Positions 16,568 through 26,785 of a stretch of DNA of 64,000 nt are shown in pieces. The notes below the pieces were generated by a model. The model was not told where the DNA came from. It saw only the letters and a list, made by a program, of their open reading frames with translations, and ran no database searches. The position numbers and the translations under genes were made by a program. The stretch comes from Halobacillus locisalis (lineage in GTDB: Bacteria; Bacillota; Bacilli; Bacillales; Halobacillaceae), in contig NZ_JACEFG010000001.1 of the NCBI RefSeq assembly GCF_013694105.1, positions 496,001 through 560,000 on the forward strand, given 5' to 3'. Position 1 is the first letter of the stretch. Each line of letters starts with the position of its first letter.

Positions 16568-17455
16568 ATGAAAGATGCACTAGAAGATTTTTTCCATTAC
16601 CTCACAGTCGAACGGGGACTATCTCCGAATACCATTCAATCGTACAAGCGTGATTTGACGCAGTATCAGACATTTATGCAAAAAGAATCCGATATACAAA
16701 CATGGGATGAGGTTACGCGTACGCATATCATGCAATTCATGTATGCATTGAATGACCGGGGACGCTCAACGGCTACAATCGCCAGACTCCTTTCGTCTAT
16801 CCGTCTCTATCATCAGTTTCTCGTCCGAGAGAAAGTAGCGAACCAAGACCCAAGTCTTCATATTGAAACGCCGAAGAAGGAACGGAAACTACCGAAGGTT
16901 CTTTCTTCAGAGGATGTAGACAAGCTGCTCAGCATATCTGCGAATGATCCTTTATCAGCGCGCAATAAAGCAATGCTAGAGATGCTTTACGCCACGGGAT
17001 TACGTGTAAGTGAGCTGGTGTCGCTCAAAGTCAGTGACCTGCACTTGACGATGGGATTCGTTCGATGTCTTGGGAAGGGATCGAAAGAACGGATCATTCC
17101 ATTAGGGGATATGGCTAAAGAAGCAGTTGAAGTCTATTTGAATCATGGTCGTTCAGCTTTAGTCAAACATAAATCGACGGACGAATTGTTTGTGAATCAT
17201 CATGGCAACAAGCTGTCACGGCAAGGATTTTGGAAGATTCTGAAAGCGGTTGCTCGAGAAGTCAGGATTTCAAAAGAGTTGACACCGCATACGCTCCGTC
17301 ATTCCTTTGCTACCCATCTATTAGAGAATGGAGCGGATTTAAGAGCCGTTCAAGAAATGTTGGGTCATGCGGATATATCCACGACTCAAATATATACACA
17401 CGTCAGCAAAACGCGATTAAAAGATGTTTATCGCTCGTATCATCCCCGAGCGTAA
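16568..17455 (+). CDS. xerD: Site-specific tyrosine recombinase XerD
   Basis: Chromosome dimer resolution recombinase acting with XerC at dif. An N-terminal SAM-like core-binding domain (about residues 1-90) precedes the catalytic domain. Catalytic residues are visible: Arg in ATGLRVSEL, Lys in LGKGSKER, His and Arg in [11 protein letters not shown], His in LGHADIS and the nucleophile Tyr in TTQIYTH. Length 295 matches B. subtilis XerD (RipX). No dif site is expected beside the gene. Confidence 0.94.
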   Translation: MKDALEDFFHYLTVERGLSPNTIQSYKRDLTQYQTFMQKESDIQTWDEVTRTHIMQFMYALNDRGRSTATIARLLSSIRLYHQFLVREKVANQDPSLHIETPKKERKLPKVLSSEDVDKLLSISANDPLSARNKAMLEMLYATGLRVSELVSLKVSDLHLTMGFVRCLGKGSKERIIPLGDMAKEAVEVYLNHGRSALVKHKSTDELFVNHHGNKLSRQGFWKILKAVAREVRISKELTPHTLRHSFATHLLENGADLRAVQEMLGHADISTTQIYTHVSKTRLKDVYRSYHPRA

Positions 17456-17553
17456 GCACTTTTTTGTCTTTTGAGTTGTCTGACATCCTACAACTAAGGC
17501 CTAAGCGTAAAATTTGCGGAATATGGGAAGTTAACATATAGGAGGGATCGTTA

Positions 17554-18732
17554 ATGAAATCATTTAACCGAGTATTTTTAATAGTTATGGACTCTGTAGG
17601 GATCGGTGAAGCTCCCGATGCTGAACAGTTCGGTGATAAAGGAGCGGATACACTAGGACACATCGCGGACCATATGGGTGGTCTGAACATGCCGCATATG
17701 GGATCGTTAGGATTAAGTAATATCCGTTCGATTAAAGGAATCGAAGCACCATCAGCACCGAAAGCACATTATACGACAATGAAAGAAGCCTCAAACGGAA
17801 AAGACACCATGACAGGTCATTGGGAAATCATGGGTCTGTATATCGACCAGCCATTCCGAACTTTCCCTGATGGATTTCCTGATGAACTATTGAATCAAAT
17901 CAAAGAGAAGACCGGCCGCAACATCGTAGGGAATAAACCTGCATCCGGAACTGAAATTATAAAAGAACTTGGTGAGCATCATATGGAAACCGGAGATCTA
18001 ATCATTTATACATCTGCCGATTCTGTTATGCAAATCGCTGCACATGAAGAAGTGATTCCACCAGAAGAACTTTTTGAAATCTGTGAATTTTGCCGTGAAA
18101 TCACTCGTGATGAAAAGTACATGGTCGGTCGTGTAATCGCTCGTCCATTCATTGGTGAGCCTGGTGAGTTCGAACGTACGTCTAATCGTCATGACTATGC
18201 ATTGAAGCCGTTTGGCCGAACAGTCATGAATGAGATGGCCGATCAAGACCTTGATGTCATCGCATTAGGGAAAATCTCTGATATCTATGATGGAGAAGGG
18301 GTTACCGAGGCGATTCGAACAAATGACAACATGGATGGTATGGATAAATTGGTTGAATCAATGGATCAAGATTTCAAAGGCTTGAACTTCTTGAACCTTG
18401 TCGACTTCGATGCGAAGTACGGTCATCGTCGTGACCCACAAGGCTATGGAGAAGCGCTTGAGGCTTATGATAAGCGCCTTCCTGAAGTGTTGGACAAGCT
18501 TAAAGATGACGACTTACTGATTATCACAGCAGACCATGGTAATGACCCTGTTCACCACGGTACAGATCATACACGTGAATTAGTACCGCTTGTGGTTTAC
18601 TACAATGGTATTGAGAAAGGGACAGAATTGGAACAGCGTCAAACATTTGCGGATATCGGTGCAACAATTGCTGAGAACTTTTCGATTAAAATGCCTGAAC
18701 ACGGACAAAGCTTTCTAAAAGACATTCAATAG
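17554..18732 (+). CDS. deoB: Phosphopentomutase
   Basis: Interconverts ribose 1-phosphate and ribose 5-phosphate (and the deoxy forms), feeding nucleoside sugars into central metabolism. Alkaline phosphatase superfamily: the N-terminal [13 protein letters not shown] metal site, the [11 protein letters not shown] region containing the phosphorylated Thr, and [17 protein letters not shown] near the C-terminus. 392 residues, the usual size. AGGAGGG lies nine bases before the ATG. First of the nucleoside salvage genes deoB-punA-pdp. Confidence 0.95.
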   Translation: MKSFNRVFLIVMDSVGIGEAPDAEQFGDKGADTLGHIADHMGGLNMPHMGSLGLSNIRSIKGIEAPSAPKAHYTTMKEASNGKDTMTGHWEIMGLYIDQPFRTFPDGFPDELLNQIKEKTGRNIVGNKPASGTEIIKELGEHHMETGDLIIYTSADSVMQIAAHEEVIPPEELFEICEFCREITRDEKYMVGRVIARPFIGEPGEFERTSNRHDYALKPFGRTVMNEMADQDLDVIALGKISDIYDGEGVTEAIRTNDNMDGMDKLVESMDQDFKGLNFLNLVDFDAKYGHRRDPQGYGEALEAYDKRLPEVLDKLKDDDLLIITADHGNDPVHHGTDHTRELVPLVVYYNGIEKGTELEQRQTFADIGATIAENFSIKMPEHGQSFLKDIQ

Positions 18733-18743
18733 GGGTGGAGAAC

Positions 18744-19565
18744 ATGTATCAATTACACGTAAAAGAAGCAGCTGATCATATTCAAAATCAACTTCAGGTT
18801 GAGCCGACTGTTGGCTTAATCCTCGGATCGGGTCTTGGAGTACTAGCAGAAGAGATCGAAAATCCGATGACGATCGCTTACGGTGACATTCCTCACTTTC
18901 CGGAATCTACTGTATCCGGTCATAAAGGTCAATTAGTAATTGGAGAATTAGAAGGACGTCAAGTTATCGCCATGCAAGGCCGCTTCCATTATTATGAAGG
19001 GTATGACATGCAACAGGTTACATTTCCTGTCCTTGTCATGAAAGAGCTTGGTGTTGAGACCCTATTTGTAACGAACGCAGCTGGTGGAGTGAACGAAAGC
19101 TTCGAACCAGGAAACTTGATGATCATTACAGATCACATTAACAATATGGGGGACAGTCCATTGATCGGGCCGAACGATGATAAGCTAGGTGCCCGTTTCC
19201 CTGACATGTCTGAGGCATATGACCGTGACTTGATCACGCACGCCAAAAACAGTGCGGAGCGTTTGAACCTGAAAGTACAACAGGGAGTCTATGTTGGAAA
19301 TACAGGTCCAGCCTATGAAACAGGAGCCGAAGTACGCATGATCCGTACACTTGGTGGAGACGCCGTTGGAATGTCCACCGTTCCTGAGGTTATGGTAGCG
19401 AATCATGCAGGAATGAGAGTGCTTGGGATTTCTTGTATCTCAAACATGGCTGCGGGAATCCTTGACCAGCCTCTGACACATGATGAGGTCATCGAAACAA
19501 CGACACAAGTTCGTGAAGATTTCTTAGGGTTTGTTAAAGAGTTGCTAAAAACTTTGCCAGCATAA
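18744..19565 (+). CDS. punA: Purine-nucleoside phosphorylase
   Basis: Trimeric-type PNP releasing purine base and (deoxy)ribose 1-phosphate from nucleosides; the sugar phosphate is the substrate of DeoB just upstream. Typical motifs are LILGSGLG near residue 24, GHKGQLVIGELEG, and TNAAGGVNESFEPG. I chose the ATG at 18744, with AGGGGTGGAG before it; a GTG at 18735 lies inside that ribosome site. Eleven bases separate it from deoB. Confidence 0.94.
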   Translation: MYQLHVKEAADHIQNQLQVEPTVGLILGSGLGVLAEEIENPMTIAYGDIPHFPESTVSGHKGQLVIGELEGRQVIAMQGRFHYYEGYDMQQVTFPVLVMKELGVETLFVTNAAGGVNESFEPGNLMIITDHINNMGDSPLIGPNDDKLGARFPDMSEAYDRDLITHAKNSAERLNLKVQQGVYVGNTGPAYETGAEVRMIRTLGGDAVGMSTVPEVMVANHAGMRVLGISCISNMAAGILDQPLTHDEVIETTTQVREDFLGFVKELLKTLPA

Positions 19566-19684
19566 AACATAGGAATGGTTATTTGATTCAATTATCGGAT
19601 ATGAATGCTTGCCCACCATTTACACGTCAACGTTATGAGGGTGCTGCGCGTTAAATCCGGATTAAAAAGTAAAGGGTGATAGAT

Positions 19685-20986
19685 ATGAGAATGTACGACA
19701 TCATCGTCAAAAAGAGAGACGGCGGGCAGTTAACGAAACAAGAGATAGAATTTTTTGTAGAAGGTTATACCAAAGGAGAAATTCCTGACTACCAAGCATC
19801 TGCGTTAACGATGGCGATTTATTTCCAGGGTATGACGCCTGAGGAAACAGCCACACTGACTCAAGCTATGGTTGATTCGGGAGAAACCATTGACCTTTCA
19901 GGTATCAATGGTCACAAAGTGGATAAGCACTCGACTGGTGGTGTGGGTGACAAAGTCACGTTCATCGTAGGACCACTTGTGGCATCCGTTGGTGTTCCTG
20001 TTGCTAAAATGTCAGGACGTGGCCTTGGTCACACTGGTGGTACACTCGATAAGCTAGAGTCTGTAAAAGGCTTGGAAATTGAAATGACAAAAGAGAAGTT
20101 CATCGAGAACGTAAACACTCATAAGCTTGCCGTTGCAGGACAAACCGGCAATTTGGCCCCAGCAGACAAGAAGCTCTACGCGCTGCGTGATGTTACAGGA
20201 ACGGTTGACTCTCTTCCTTTGATTGCAGGCTCGATTATGAGTAAGAAATTGGCTTCTGGTGCAGATAGTATCGTGCTTGATGTCAAAACAGGATCCGGTG
20301 CTTTCATGAAGACTTTAGAGGATTCTGAGAACTTGGCAAGAGAAATGGTCAATATCGGAAATAACTTGGGGCGAAACACGGTTGCTGTCATCAGCGACAT
20401 GAACCAACCTCTTGGTTATGAAGTTGGAAACGCCAACGAAATTCGAGAAGCGGCTGAGATCCTTCAAGGTAGTAATGTTGAAGACTTGCGTACATTGTCG
20501 CTCGAGATCGCTTCTCACATGACAGTTCTTGCAGAAGTGTTTGAGTCTTACGATGAGGCCTACAAAGCGCTGGAGGCAAACATCGAAAATGGTAAAGCGT
20601 TCAACTCTCTGCGTACATTGATTGAAGCGCAAGGTGGGGACGTTTCTATGATTGATGATTTAGATAAATTGCCTAAAGCGAAGCACGATATCGAAGTGAC
20701 AGCTGACAAGGGTGGTTTCGTATCAGCTATTGATGCTGAATCAATTGGAATTGCTGCGATGTACCTGGGTGCCGGTCGTGCAACCAAAGACGACGAAATC
20801 AACCACGGTGTCGGGATTACACTGAAGAAGAAAATCGGTGACCCTGTTGAAGCAGGAGAAGCACTTGTTGTCCTTCATAGTGATGACGAAAACCCGACAG
20901 CGTCTGTTGATAAGGTGAAAGAAGCGTATTCTATTTCTGACAACCAAGTTGAAAAACCGACGTTAATTCACAATATTATCAAGTAA
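19685..20986 (+). CDS. pdp: Pyrimidine-nucleoside phosphorylase
   Basis: Splits uridine, thymidine and deoxyuridine to base and sugar 1-phosphate. Class II nucleoside phosphorylase: the signature KHSTGGVGDKVTFIVGPLVAS and the phosphate-binding KMSGRGLGHTGGTLDKLE are visible. 433 residues. The ATG at 19685 begins MRMYDIIVKKRDGG as in the family; AAAGGGTG lies upstream. In B. subtilis pdp sits with nupC and dra, so its position here after punA is a different grouping that completes purine and pyrimidine salvage at one locus. Confidence 0.93.
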   Translation: MRMYDIIVKKRDGGQLTKQEIEFFVEGYTKGEIPDYQASALTMAIYFQGMTPEETATLTQAMVDSGETIDLSGINGHKVDKHSTGGVGDKVTFIVGPLVASVGVPVAKMSGRGLGHTGGTLDKLESVKGLEIEMTKEKFIENVNTHKLAVAGQTGNLAPADKKLYALRDVTGTVDSLPLIAGSIMSKKLASGADSIVLDVKTGSGAFMKTLEDSENLAREMVNIGNNLGRNTVAVISDMNQPLGYEVGNANEIREAAEILQGSNVEDLRTLSLEIASHMTVLAEVFESYDEAYKALEANIENGKAFNSLRTLIEAQGGDVSMIDDLDKLPKAKHDIEVTADKGGFVSAIDAESIGIAAMYLGAGRATKDDEINHGVGITLKKKIGDPVEAGEALVVLHSDDENPTASVDKVKEAYSISDNQVEKPTLIHNIIK

Positions 20987-20992
20987 TGCTGT

Positions 20993-21025
20993 AACCCCGA
21001 AGCGCCTCGCTTCGGGGTTTTTTTG
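20993..21025 (+). terminator. Intrinsic terminator of the salvage genes
   Basis: Strong 12-bp GC-rich stem (20993-21004 with 21008-21019) followed by eight T residues. Confidence 0.93.
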
Positions 21026-21046
21026 TTGCGTACAGAATTTGATCAT

Positions 21047-21190
21047 AATTCGGAAATTTCCCGAAGCGAATCGTACATCTGATCAACAATATCAGACTTT
21101 CATATGCTCAATTCGGACAAGCGATCTTCTAAATCAGACATTCCCCTCTAATTCGGACATGAGATGTATTTTATTGGACATTTACTCTGT
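21047..21190. repeat. Degenerate repeats with AATTCGGACA core, upstream of dacF
   Basis: About seven units of 19-24 bp in a row, each beginning with a variant of AATTCGGACA (for example at 21110, 21131 and 21150). The tail of each unit is variable. A related cluster lies at 33739-33875 before dacB. No coding or known operator match. Confidence 0.6.
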
Positions 21191-21333
21191 CTATTCAATC
21201 AGCCACCACCCCCTTCCTATTACTAATAGTAGTTGGAACAAAGACTGCTTTTACGATTGATGGCTCATTTTTGCATAGAAGACTTTCCTTTGGGAAAAAT
21301 AGGGACACTTACAGCAAAATGGAGGTCTTACCT

Positions 21334-22503
21334 ATGCGAAATTTCATCAGCACGATTGTAATAGCTAGTTTGCTTCTGACTCTCTTCCCCGTAACCACTG
21401 TCTTCGGTGAAGAGAAAGACGAACTCATTGACTCATCAAAGTCGGCCATCTTATTAGAGAAAAATAGCGGAATGACATTGTATGAAAAAGACGCCGATCA
21501 AAAACTTCCTCCAGCCAGTATGACTAAAATCATGACCCTGCTATTAATCATGGAGGCGCTTGAAAAAGAAACGATTACGTTGGATGAGAAGGTGCGTATA
21601 AGTGAACATGCTGCATCAATGGGCGGTTCACAAATCTTCCTCGAGGCAGGAGAGGAAATGAAGGTAGAGGACTTATTGAAAGGGATCGCGGTTGCATCTG
21701 GAAATGATGCAAGTGTCGCCATGGCAGAACGGATTGAAGGCACAGAGAAGGCTTTTGTGAAAGCCATGAACAAAAAAGCGAAGGACTTGGGTTTAACTGA
21801 TACACATTTTGAAAACCCGACTGGCTTACCGGCTGAAAATCACTACAGCACAGCGCATGATATGGCTGTGATGGCTAGGGAGCTATTGCTACATGATGAA
21901 GTGACCAAGTACACGAAGATATACGATGATTATTTACGGAAAGGCGAGAAGAATGAGTTCTGGCTGGTCAATACGAATAAATTGATTAAATCATATCCTG
22001 GAATGGATGGCCTGAAAACAGGCTTTACTCAAGAAGCGAAGTATTGTTTGACCGCTTCTGCAAAACGTGATGACTTGCATATGATCGCCGTTGTTATGGG
22101 AGCCAAGACACCAAAGGAACGGAATGCGGATGTCACAAGCCTGCTTGACTATGGGTTTGGACAGTATGAGGGTGTGAAACTGCATGACAAGGATGATTCG
22201 TTAGAAACGCTTAACATTACGCGTGGTGAACCGAGAGAGGTTGAACTTTCTCCAGAAAAAGATGTCGTCATTCTTAAGAAAAAGAACGAGAAAAAAGGTC
22301 AATATGAGACAAGTATTGAAGTGACAAAATCCTCTGATTTACCAATCGAACAAGGTGCTCATATGGGATGGGTGAAAGTGACACATAACGGAGAAGAAAT
22401 AGCCAAAGTTCGTTTAGAATCCAAGGAAACAGTGGATCGTGCTCATTTCGGTACCCTGTGGCAACGCGCGTGGAGAAATTTGACGAGCTTTCAAAGGTTT
22501 TAG
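21334..22503 (+). CDS. dacF: D-alanyl-D-alanine carboxypeptidase DacF
   Basis: Low-molecular-weight penicillin-binding protein that trims the terminal D-Ala of peptidoglycan peptides, in the forespore in B. subtilis. A signal peptide (about residues 1-24, FPVTTVFG) leads to the active-site motifs SMTK (PASMTKIM), SGN (ASGNDAS) and KTG (GLKTGFT). The C-terminal end is amphipathic, for membrane association. The ATG at 21334 has GGAGGT upstream. It lies directly before spoIIAA, as in B. subtilis, where dacF reads through into the spoIIA operon. Confidence 0.93.
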   Translation: MRNFISTIVIASLLLTLFPVTTVFGEEKDELIDSSKSAILLEKNSGMTLYEKDADQKLPPASMTKIMTLLLIMEALEKETITLDEKVRISEHAASMGGSQIFLEAGEEMKVEDLLKGIAVASGNDASVAMAERIEGTEKAFVKAMNKKAKDLGLTDTHFENPTGLPAENHYSTAHDMAVMARELLLHDEVTKYTKIYDDYLRKGEKNEFWLVNTNKLIKSYPGMDGLKTGFTQEAKYCLTASAKRDDLHMIAVVMGAKTPKERNADVTSLLDYGFGQYEGVKLHDKDDSLETLNITRGEPREVELSPEKDVVILKKKNEKKGQYETSIEVTKSSDLPIEQGAHMGWVKVTHNGEEIAKVRLESKETVDRAHFGTLWQRAWRNLTSFQRF

Positions 22504-22529
22504 CATATAACCACTAGTATTGTTTTCGA

Positions 22530-22557
22530 GCAGGAAAAGGCAGGATAAAATACGAAA
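22530..22557 (+). promoter_or_regulatory. Possible SigH promoter of spoIIA
   Basis: GCAGGAAAA (22530-22538) matches the SigH -35 element RnAGGAWWW; 12 bp later TACGAAA is an imperfect match to RnnGAAT. Location 40 bp before spoIIAA fits the known SigH control of this operon. Confidence 0.5.
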
Positions 22558-22596
22558 GACTTTAGTGACTCTTATTTAGATCGAGGAGGGAAACTA

Positions 22597-22950
22597 ATGA
22601 GTCTTCATGTAGATTTTATTGTTAAAGAAAATGTTCTGCTTGTTCGATTAGAAGGCGAACTAGACCATCATGAGGCGAGCCGACTTCGAGAAGCGTGGCA
22701 GCAAGAGCTTGCGAACAACGATGTCGGACATGTAATCGTTAATTTAGAAAAACTCACCTTTATGGATAGTTCAGGCCTTGGAGTAATGCTAGGTCGATAT
22801 AAAGAAGTGCAGGCTTCTGGAAGTGAAATGGTCATTTGCTCGATTTCCCCAGAGGTCCGGAGATTATTCGATTTATCAGGGATGTTCAAAATCGTCAAGC
22901 TCGTTGATAATGAAACCTTTGCTTTGGAAATGTTGGGGGTGGCTTCATGA
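22597..22950 (+). CDS. spoIIAA: Anti-sigma F factor antagonist SpoIIAA
   Basis: STAS-domain protein that, when unphosphorylated, pulls SpoIIAB off SigF in the forespore. Ser58 in [11 protein letters not shown] is the residue phosphorylated by SpoIIAB and dephosphorylated by SpoIIE. 117 residues, the family's usual length. Its stop overlaps the spoIIAB start by four bases, coupling the two partners. Confidence 0.96.
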   Translation: MSLHVDFIVKENVLLVRLEGELDHHEASRLREAWQQELANNDVGHVIVNLEKLTFMDSSGLGVMLGRYKEVQASGSEMVICSISPEVRRLFDLSGMFKIVKLVDNETFALEMLGVAS

Positions 22951-23387
22951 GAAACGAGATGACGATTGAGTTCTTGAGTATCAGTCAGAACGAGTCTCTT
23001 GCTCGCGTAGCTGTTGCGTCTTTCATCAGTCAAGTCAATCCGACAATGGAGGAGTTGACTGATATTAAGACGGTTGTATCAGAAGCTGTGACGAATGCGA
23101 TCATCCATGGGTACGAAGAGAAAGCAGATCAAAAAGTACGCTTGTCATGCTCTATTGATGGTGAATCCATTGAAATCACGATTCAGGATGAAGGCAACGG
23201 GATTGAAAATGTAGATATGGCTCGTGAACCTTTGTACACTTCGAAACCGGAATGGGAACGCTCTGGCATGGGATTCACCATCATGGAGAATTTCATGGAC
23301 CATGTCGAGATTACGTCAGAGCCTGGTGAAGGGACAACTGTTCATATGAAAAAGCAGTTGACCTCCACCAAGGCTCTGTGTAATTGA
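22947..23387 (+). CDS. spoIIAB: Anti-sigma F factor and Ser kinase SpoIIAB
   Basis: GHKL-type ATPase that holds SigF inactive and phosphorylates SpoIIAA. ATP-site boxes are visible: the N box [11 protein letters not shown] (about 45-55), IQDEGNGI (G1), and [11 protein letters not shown]. 146 residues. It sits between its two binding partners spoIIAA and sigF. Confidence 0.96.
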   Translation: MRNEMTIEFLSISQNESLARVAVASFISQVNPTMEELTDIKTVVSEAVTNAIIHGYEEKADQKVRLSCSIDGESIEITIQDEGNGIENVDMAREPLYTSKPEWERSGMGFTIMENFMDHVEITSEPGEGTTVHMKKQLTSTKALCN

Positions 23388-23396
23388 GGTCCATCT

Positions 23397-24143
23397 ATGG
23401 GAGATACAACAAAAGAACGGCTCAGTGACCGTGATGTGAAAGCCCTTATCAAAAAAAGTCAAGACGGTGATCAAGGTGCGAGGGATTTCTTAGTGGAAAA
23501 CAATACCCGACTCGTCTGGTCTGTCGTTCAGCGGTATTTAAGACGCGGGTATGATCAAGATGATTTATATCAAATTGGGTGCATTGGGTTGTTGAAGTCC
23601 ATCGACAAATTCGACCTCAGCTACGATGTGCGTTTTTCCACCTATGCTGTGCCGATGATTATTGGGGAGATTCAACGATTCATACGCGATGATGGCAGTG
23701 TGAAGGTGAGCCGGAGCTTGAAAGAATTGAATCATAAAATTCGTGGGAAGAAAGAAGAGTTACTGAAGGAATATGGCCGTTCCCCAACGGTGAATGAGTT
23801 GGCGGATGCACTCGACTTAACTCCTGAAGAGGTCGTCCAGGCGGAGGAAGTTGGACGACCCCCTCAATCGATTCATGAGACCGTATACGAGAATGAAGGC
23901 GATCCTATTACACTCGGTGATCAAATTGCAGAGAAAGATGATGGGTGGTTTGATCATCTTACATTACGAGATGTTATGGAGAAATTGGACAAAAGAGAAC
24001 GTCTAATCATTTATCTTCGTTATTACAAAGACCAAACACAAACGGAAGTGGCGGAACGGTTAGGCATTTCACAAGTCCAGGTATCTCGACTTGAGAAGAA
24101 GATTTTAGCGGATATGAAAGAAACGATGAATGATACAAGTTGA
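23397..24143 (+). CDS. sigF: RNA polymerase sigma factor SigF
   Basis: First forespore-specific sigma factor. Region 2 with RLVWSVVQRYLRRGYDQDDLYQIG and the -10 recognition stretch DVRFSTYAVPMIIGEIQRFI; region 3; region 4 helix-turn-helix QTQTEVAERLGISQVQVSR. 248 residues. The ATG at 23397 follows GAGGTCC weakly, so coupling to spoIIAB nine bases upstream probably helps translation. A strong terminator follows. Confidence 0.96.
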   Translation: MGDTTKERLSDRDVKALIKKSQDGDQGARDFLVENNTRLVWSVVQRYLRRGYDQDDLYQIGCIGLLKSIDKFDLSYDVRFSTYAVPMIIGEIQRFIRDDGSVKVSRSLKELNHKIRGKKEELLKEYGRSPTVNELADALDLTPEEVVQAEEVGRPPQSIHETVYENEGDPITLGDQIAEKDDGWFDHLTLRDVMEKLDKRERLIIYLRYYKDQTQTEVAERLGISQVQVSRLEKKILADMKETMNDTS

Positions 24144-24175
24144 AGCTGAGCTCTTAGGAGCTCAGCTTTTTTTAT
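24143..24175 (+). terminator. Intrinsic terminator of the spoIIA operon
   Basis: Perfect 11-bp stem (24143-24153 with 24158-24168) with a 4-nt loop and seven T residues. Confidence 0.93.
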
Positions 24176-24183
24176 GTGATTTC

Positions 24184-24212
24184 GCATGAATTTTACTTGC
24201 TCACACATAATA
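24184..24212 (+). promoter_or_regulatory. SigG-type promoter of the spoVA operon
   Basis: GCATG (24184-24188) and CATAATA (24206-24212) match the SigG consensus GMATR and CATnMTA with a 17-bp spacer (18 is usual). It lies 34 bp before the spoVAA start, and spoVA is SigG-dependent in B. subtilis. Confidence 0.7.
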
Positions 24213-24246
24213 AGTGCATGAAAAACTTGCAGGGGAGGGCAACGTG

Positions 24247-24864
24247 ATGGCAACTCCTGTGTATATCAGAATGAAGCAATCGTTTTATGTTCCGCCTCTT
24301 TCGACTGTACGTCTTGGACAAATCGCTAAAATAACAGGTCCGAGAAGGTATATGCCAAACCTAAACTCACTTATTTTGCATCAAGTATGTCCAGAGGATC
24401 GGAATATCGTCATCATCGATGGTGTCTCTGTCATCCATGAGGTTATACAGAAGTACCCACATTTAGATGTTGAGCTGATTGGACCGAATCAATGCGTCTT
24501 GCATGTGGAAAAACAGAGAAAAAAACCGTCGCTTCTCATCATTTCTGCGATTTGGTTATTGTTGTTTATCGGCGCTGCGATGGCGATCATGAACTTCCAC
24601 TTTGATGTGAGCATGCTAGAAGTGCAGCAGAAACTGCACTACATGTTGACCGGTGAGGAGTCAGAGCACCCTCTCTGGATACAGGTCCCGTATTCGATTG
24701 GTCTTGGCGTTGGAATGATTCTGTTTTTCAATCATTGGTTTCAAAAGCGATTTAATGAAGAGCCTAGCCCTATGGAAGTGGAGATATTCAAATATCAAGA
24801 AGATTTGGATCACTATGTCGCTATAAATGAAAACAAGGCGGAAAACAAGCATGTGGATGATTGA
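24247..24864 (+). CDS. spoVAA: Stage V sporulation protein AA
   Basis: First gene of the spoVA operon, whose products form the inner-membrane channel moving Ca-dipicolinate into the forespore and out at germination. About 205 residues: a soluble N-terminal half (VYIRMKQSFYVPP) and two membrane segments (about 97-117 and 148-167). The ATG at 24247 follows AGGGGAGGG; the frame open to 24214 is not needed. Behind a SigG-type promoter. Confidence 0.92.
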   Translation: MATPVYIRMKQSFYVPPLSTVRLGQIAKITGPRRYMPNLNSLILHQVCPEDRNIVIIDGVSVIHEVIQKYPHLDVELIGPNQCVLHVEKQRKKPSLLIISAIWLLLFIGAAMAIMNFHFDVSMLEVQQKLHYMLTGEESEHPLWIQVPYSIGLGVGMILFFNHWFQKRFNEEPSPMEVEIFKYQEDLDHYVAINENKAENKHVDD

Positions 24865-25261
24865 AATATTAATTGGTCTAGCATCCGGATTGGCTGTAGG
24901 GACTGGTTTCGTAGCATTTTTGACCGTATTAGGTATCGTCCCTCGCCTTATGCAGCTGAGCCGCACCGAATCGAAGTTAAGGGTTTATGAATCAGCGATT
25001 ATACTGGGCGTCTTCTGTGGAATTTATTTATCCTTTGGAGATACCAGTATCGAAATAACAATTGTCGGGTTAGTTGTATGGGGCCTACTTCACGGTATTT
25101 TTATAGGTATGCTTGCGGCCGCTTTGACAGAAGTACTGAATGTGTTTCCTCTATTGTTCAAGCGCGTAGGGATTGATGGCTTTTTAATTCCGTTAGTCAT
25201 GGCGCTGGTCTTAGGCAAGATTGCAGGATCGCTCTTTCAATGGGTGCTCTTCTGGCGGTGA
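24851..25261 (+). CDS. spoVAB: Stage V sporulation protein AB
   Basis: Membrane protein of about 136 residues with four segments; the start MWMIEILIGLASGLAVGTGF and LTVLGIVPRLMQL are characteristic. It overlaps the end of spoVAA by 14 bases, and the exact start (24851 or the ATG at 24857) is uncertain. Part of the dipicolinate channel set. Confidence 0.9.
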   Translation: MWMIEILIGLASGLAVGTGFVAFLTVLGIVPRLMQLSRTESKLRVYESAIILGVFCGIYLSFGDTSIEITIVGLVVWGLLHGIFIGMLAAALTEVLNVFPLLFKRVGIDGFLIPLVMALVLGKIAGSLFQWVLFWR

Positions 25262-25304
25262 TTGAACAACGGGGTAACACAACAATCAACAGGAGGAAAA
25301 GGCT

Positions 25305-25760
25305 ATGGATGAAAAAATGAACGAAAAAAACTTTGAACAGACGAGCAAGAAGTATCAACCCAAACCTCCTTATGTAATGAACTGTGTAAAAGCATTTATT
25401 ATCGGGGGGCTGATCTGCGTATTCGGTGAACTTCTAACAGAGATGTATATCCACTGGTTCGATTTTAGTGAAGAAGAAGCCGGAAATCCGACGGTTGCCA
25501 CTTTGATCTTACTAGCTGCACTTGCGACAGGATTTGGGTTCTATGACAAACTCGGCCAATTTGCTGGCGCCGGGTCTGCGGTTCCCGTTACAGGTTTCGC
25601 CAATTCTGTCACTTCTGCTGCTCTTGAATATAAAAGCGAAGGGTATGTGCTGGGTGTAGCATCGAACCTGTTTAAGCTAGCCGGATCGGTGATTGTTTTC
25701 GGCGTTGTATCCGCGTACGTATTAGGGATTATACGCTATGTTTGGCAGCTTATTTTCTAG
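25305..25760 (+). CDS. spoVAC: Stage V sporulation protein AC
   Basis: Integral membrane protein of 151 residues; SpoVAC behaves as a mechanosensitive channel for dipicolinate in germinating B. subtilis spores. Family marks are YQPKPPYVMNCVKAFIIGG and FAGAGSAVPVTGFANS. AGGAGG precedes the ATG. A longer charged N-terminus than in B. subtilis is present (MDEKMNEKNFEQTSKK). Confidence 0.93.
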   Translation: MDEKMNEKNFEQTSKKYQPKPPYVMNCVKAFIIGGLICVFGELLTEMYIHWFDFSEEEAGNPTVATLILLAALATGFGFYDKLGQFAGAGSAVPVTGFANSVTSAALEYKSEGYVLGVASNLFKLAGSVIVFGVVSAYVLGIIRYVWQLIF

Positions 25761-25771
25761 GAGGAATCATC

Positions 25772-26785
25772 ATGACAAAGACTGGAAAGCAAACGTGGTC
25801 ATTTGAAAATCCTGTCTACATTCAGGCCTCTGCGACTTCGGTTGGCCCTTTAGAAGGAAAAGGACCGTTAAAAGATCATTTTGATCGTATTTTCGATGAA
25901 CTTCATTGTGGAGAGGACAACTGGGAATTGGCTGAACGAGCGCTTATGATGGAATCTGTTCATGCTTGTCTCCAAAAAGCGGGGGTTGACGAGTCCGCGA
26001 TCGACCTGTTTCTAGCTGGTGATTTATTAAATCAAAACGTGACAGGAAACTACGTGGCGCGTCAATTAGGCATCCCGATGCTTGGGATGTTCGGGGCTTG
26101 TTCAACAAGTATGGAAACACTAGCAACAGGGGCAGCACTTGTATCAGGAGGTTTTGTCAAACAGGCGATGGTAGCCGTCAGTTCTCATAACGCAACAGCG
26201 GAAAGACAGTTTCGTTATCCGACGGAGTACGGGGGACAGAAGCCGAAAACAGCCACTTATACGGTAACGGGAAGCGGTTCGGCTTTATTGTCGTCCACCC
26301 CTTCAGCTGTAAAAGTAGAAGCGGCGACAATCGGGAAAGTCATGGATTACAAACTGAAGGACCCTTTTGACCTGGGTTCTGCTATGGCCCCAGCTGCGTG
26401 GAGTACGATTAAGACGCACCTCGAAGATATGGGGCGTGTCCCGGAGGATTATGACTTGATTGCAACAGGGGACTTATCAGCCGTTGGAACCCCCATATTA
26501 CGGGATTTATTAAAACAGGATGGATTAGACGTTTCTGAGGTTCACGATGATTGTGGGCTGATGGTCTATCATAGTGATCAGCCCGTATTCAGCGGAGGCA
26601 GTGGATGTGCGTGCTCAGCTGTTGTGACGTACGGAAAATTGATCGATGAGTTAAAAAATGGAACGTATAAACGCATACTCGTCGTTGCAACGGGAGCCTT
26701 GATGAGTCCGACCATGATTCAACAAAAAGAAACGATTCCTGGGATTGCGCATGCTGTTGTGTTAGCAAAGGGGGAGGAATCATGA
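25772..26785 (+). CDS. spoVAD: Stage V sporulation protein AD
   Basis: Thiolase-fold protein of 337 residues that binds dipicolinic acid at the forespore inner membrane. Visible: the [19 protein letters not shown] region, equivalent to the thiolase nucleophile loop, and [10 protein letters not shown]. The ATG at 25772 follows TAGGAGG; the upstream frame overlaps spoVAC and is discarded. Overlaps spoVAEB by four bases. Confidence 0.94.
   Translation: MTKTGKQTWSFENPVYIQASATSVGPLEGKGPLKDHFDRIFDELHCGEDNWELAERALMMESVHACLQKAGVDESAIDLFLAGDLLNQNVTGNYVARQLGIPMLGMFGACSTSMETLATGAALVSGGFVKQAMVAVSSHNATAERQFRYPTEYGGQKPKTATYTVTGSGSALLSSTPSAVKVEAATIGKVMDYKLKDPFDLGSAMAPAAWSTIKTHLEDMGRVPEDYDLIATGDLSAVGTPILRDLLKQDGLDVSEVHDDCGLMVYHSDQPVFSGGSGCACSAVVTYGKLIDELKNGTYKRILVVATGALMSPTMIQQKETIPGIAHAVVLAKGEES

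Noticed and set aside
21039-21260. 73-codon frame upstream of dacF
   Set aside because: Its sequence is made of the degenerate CGGACA repeats and it has no ribosome site.
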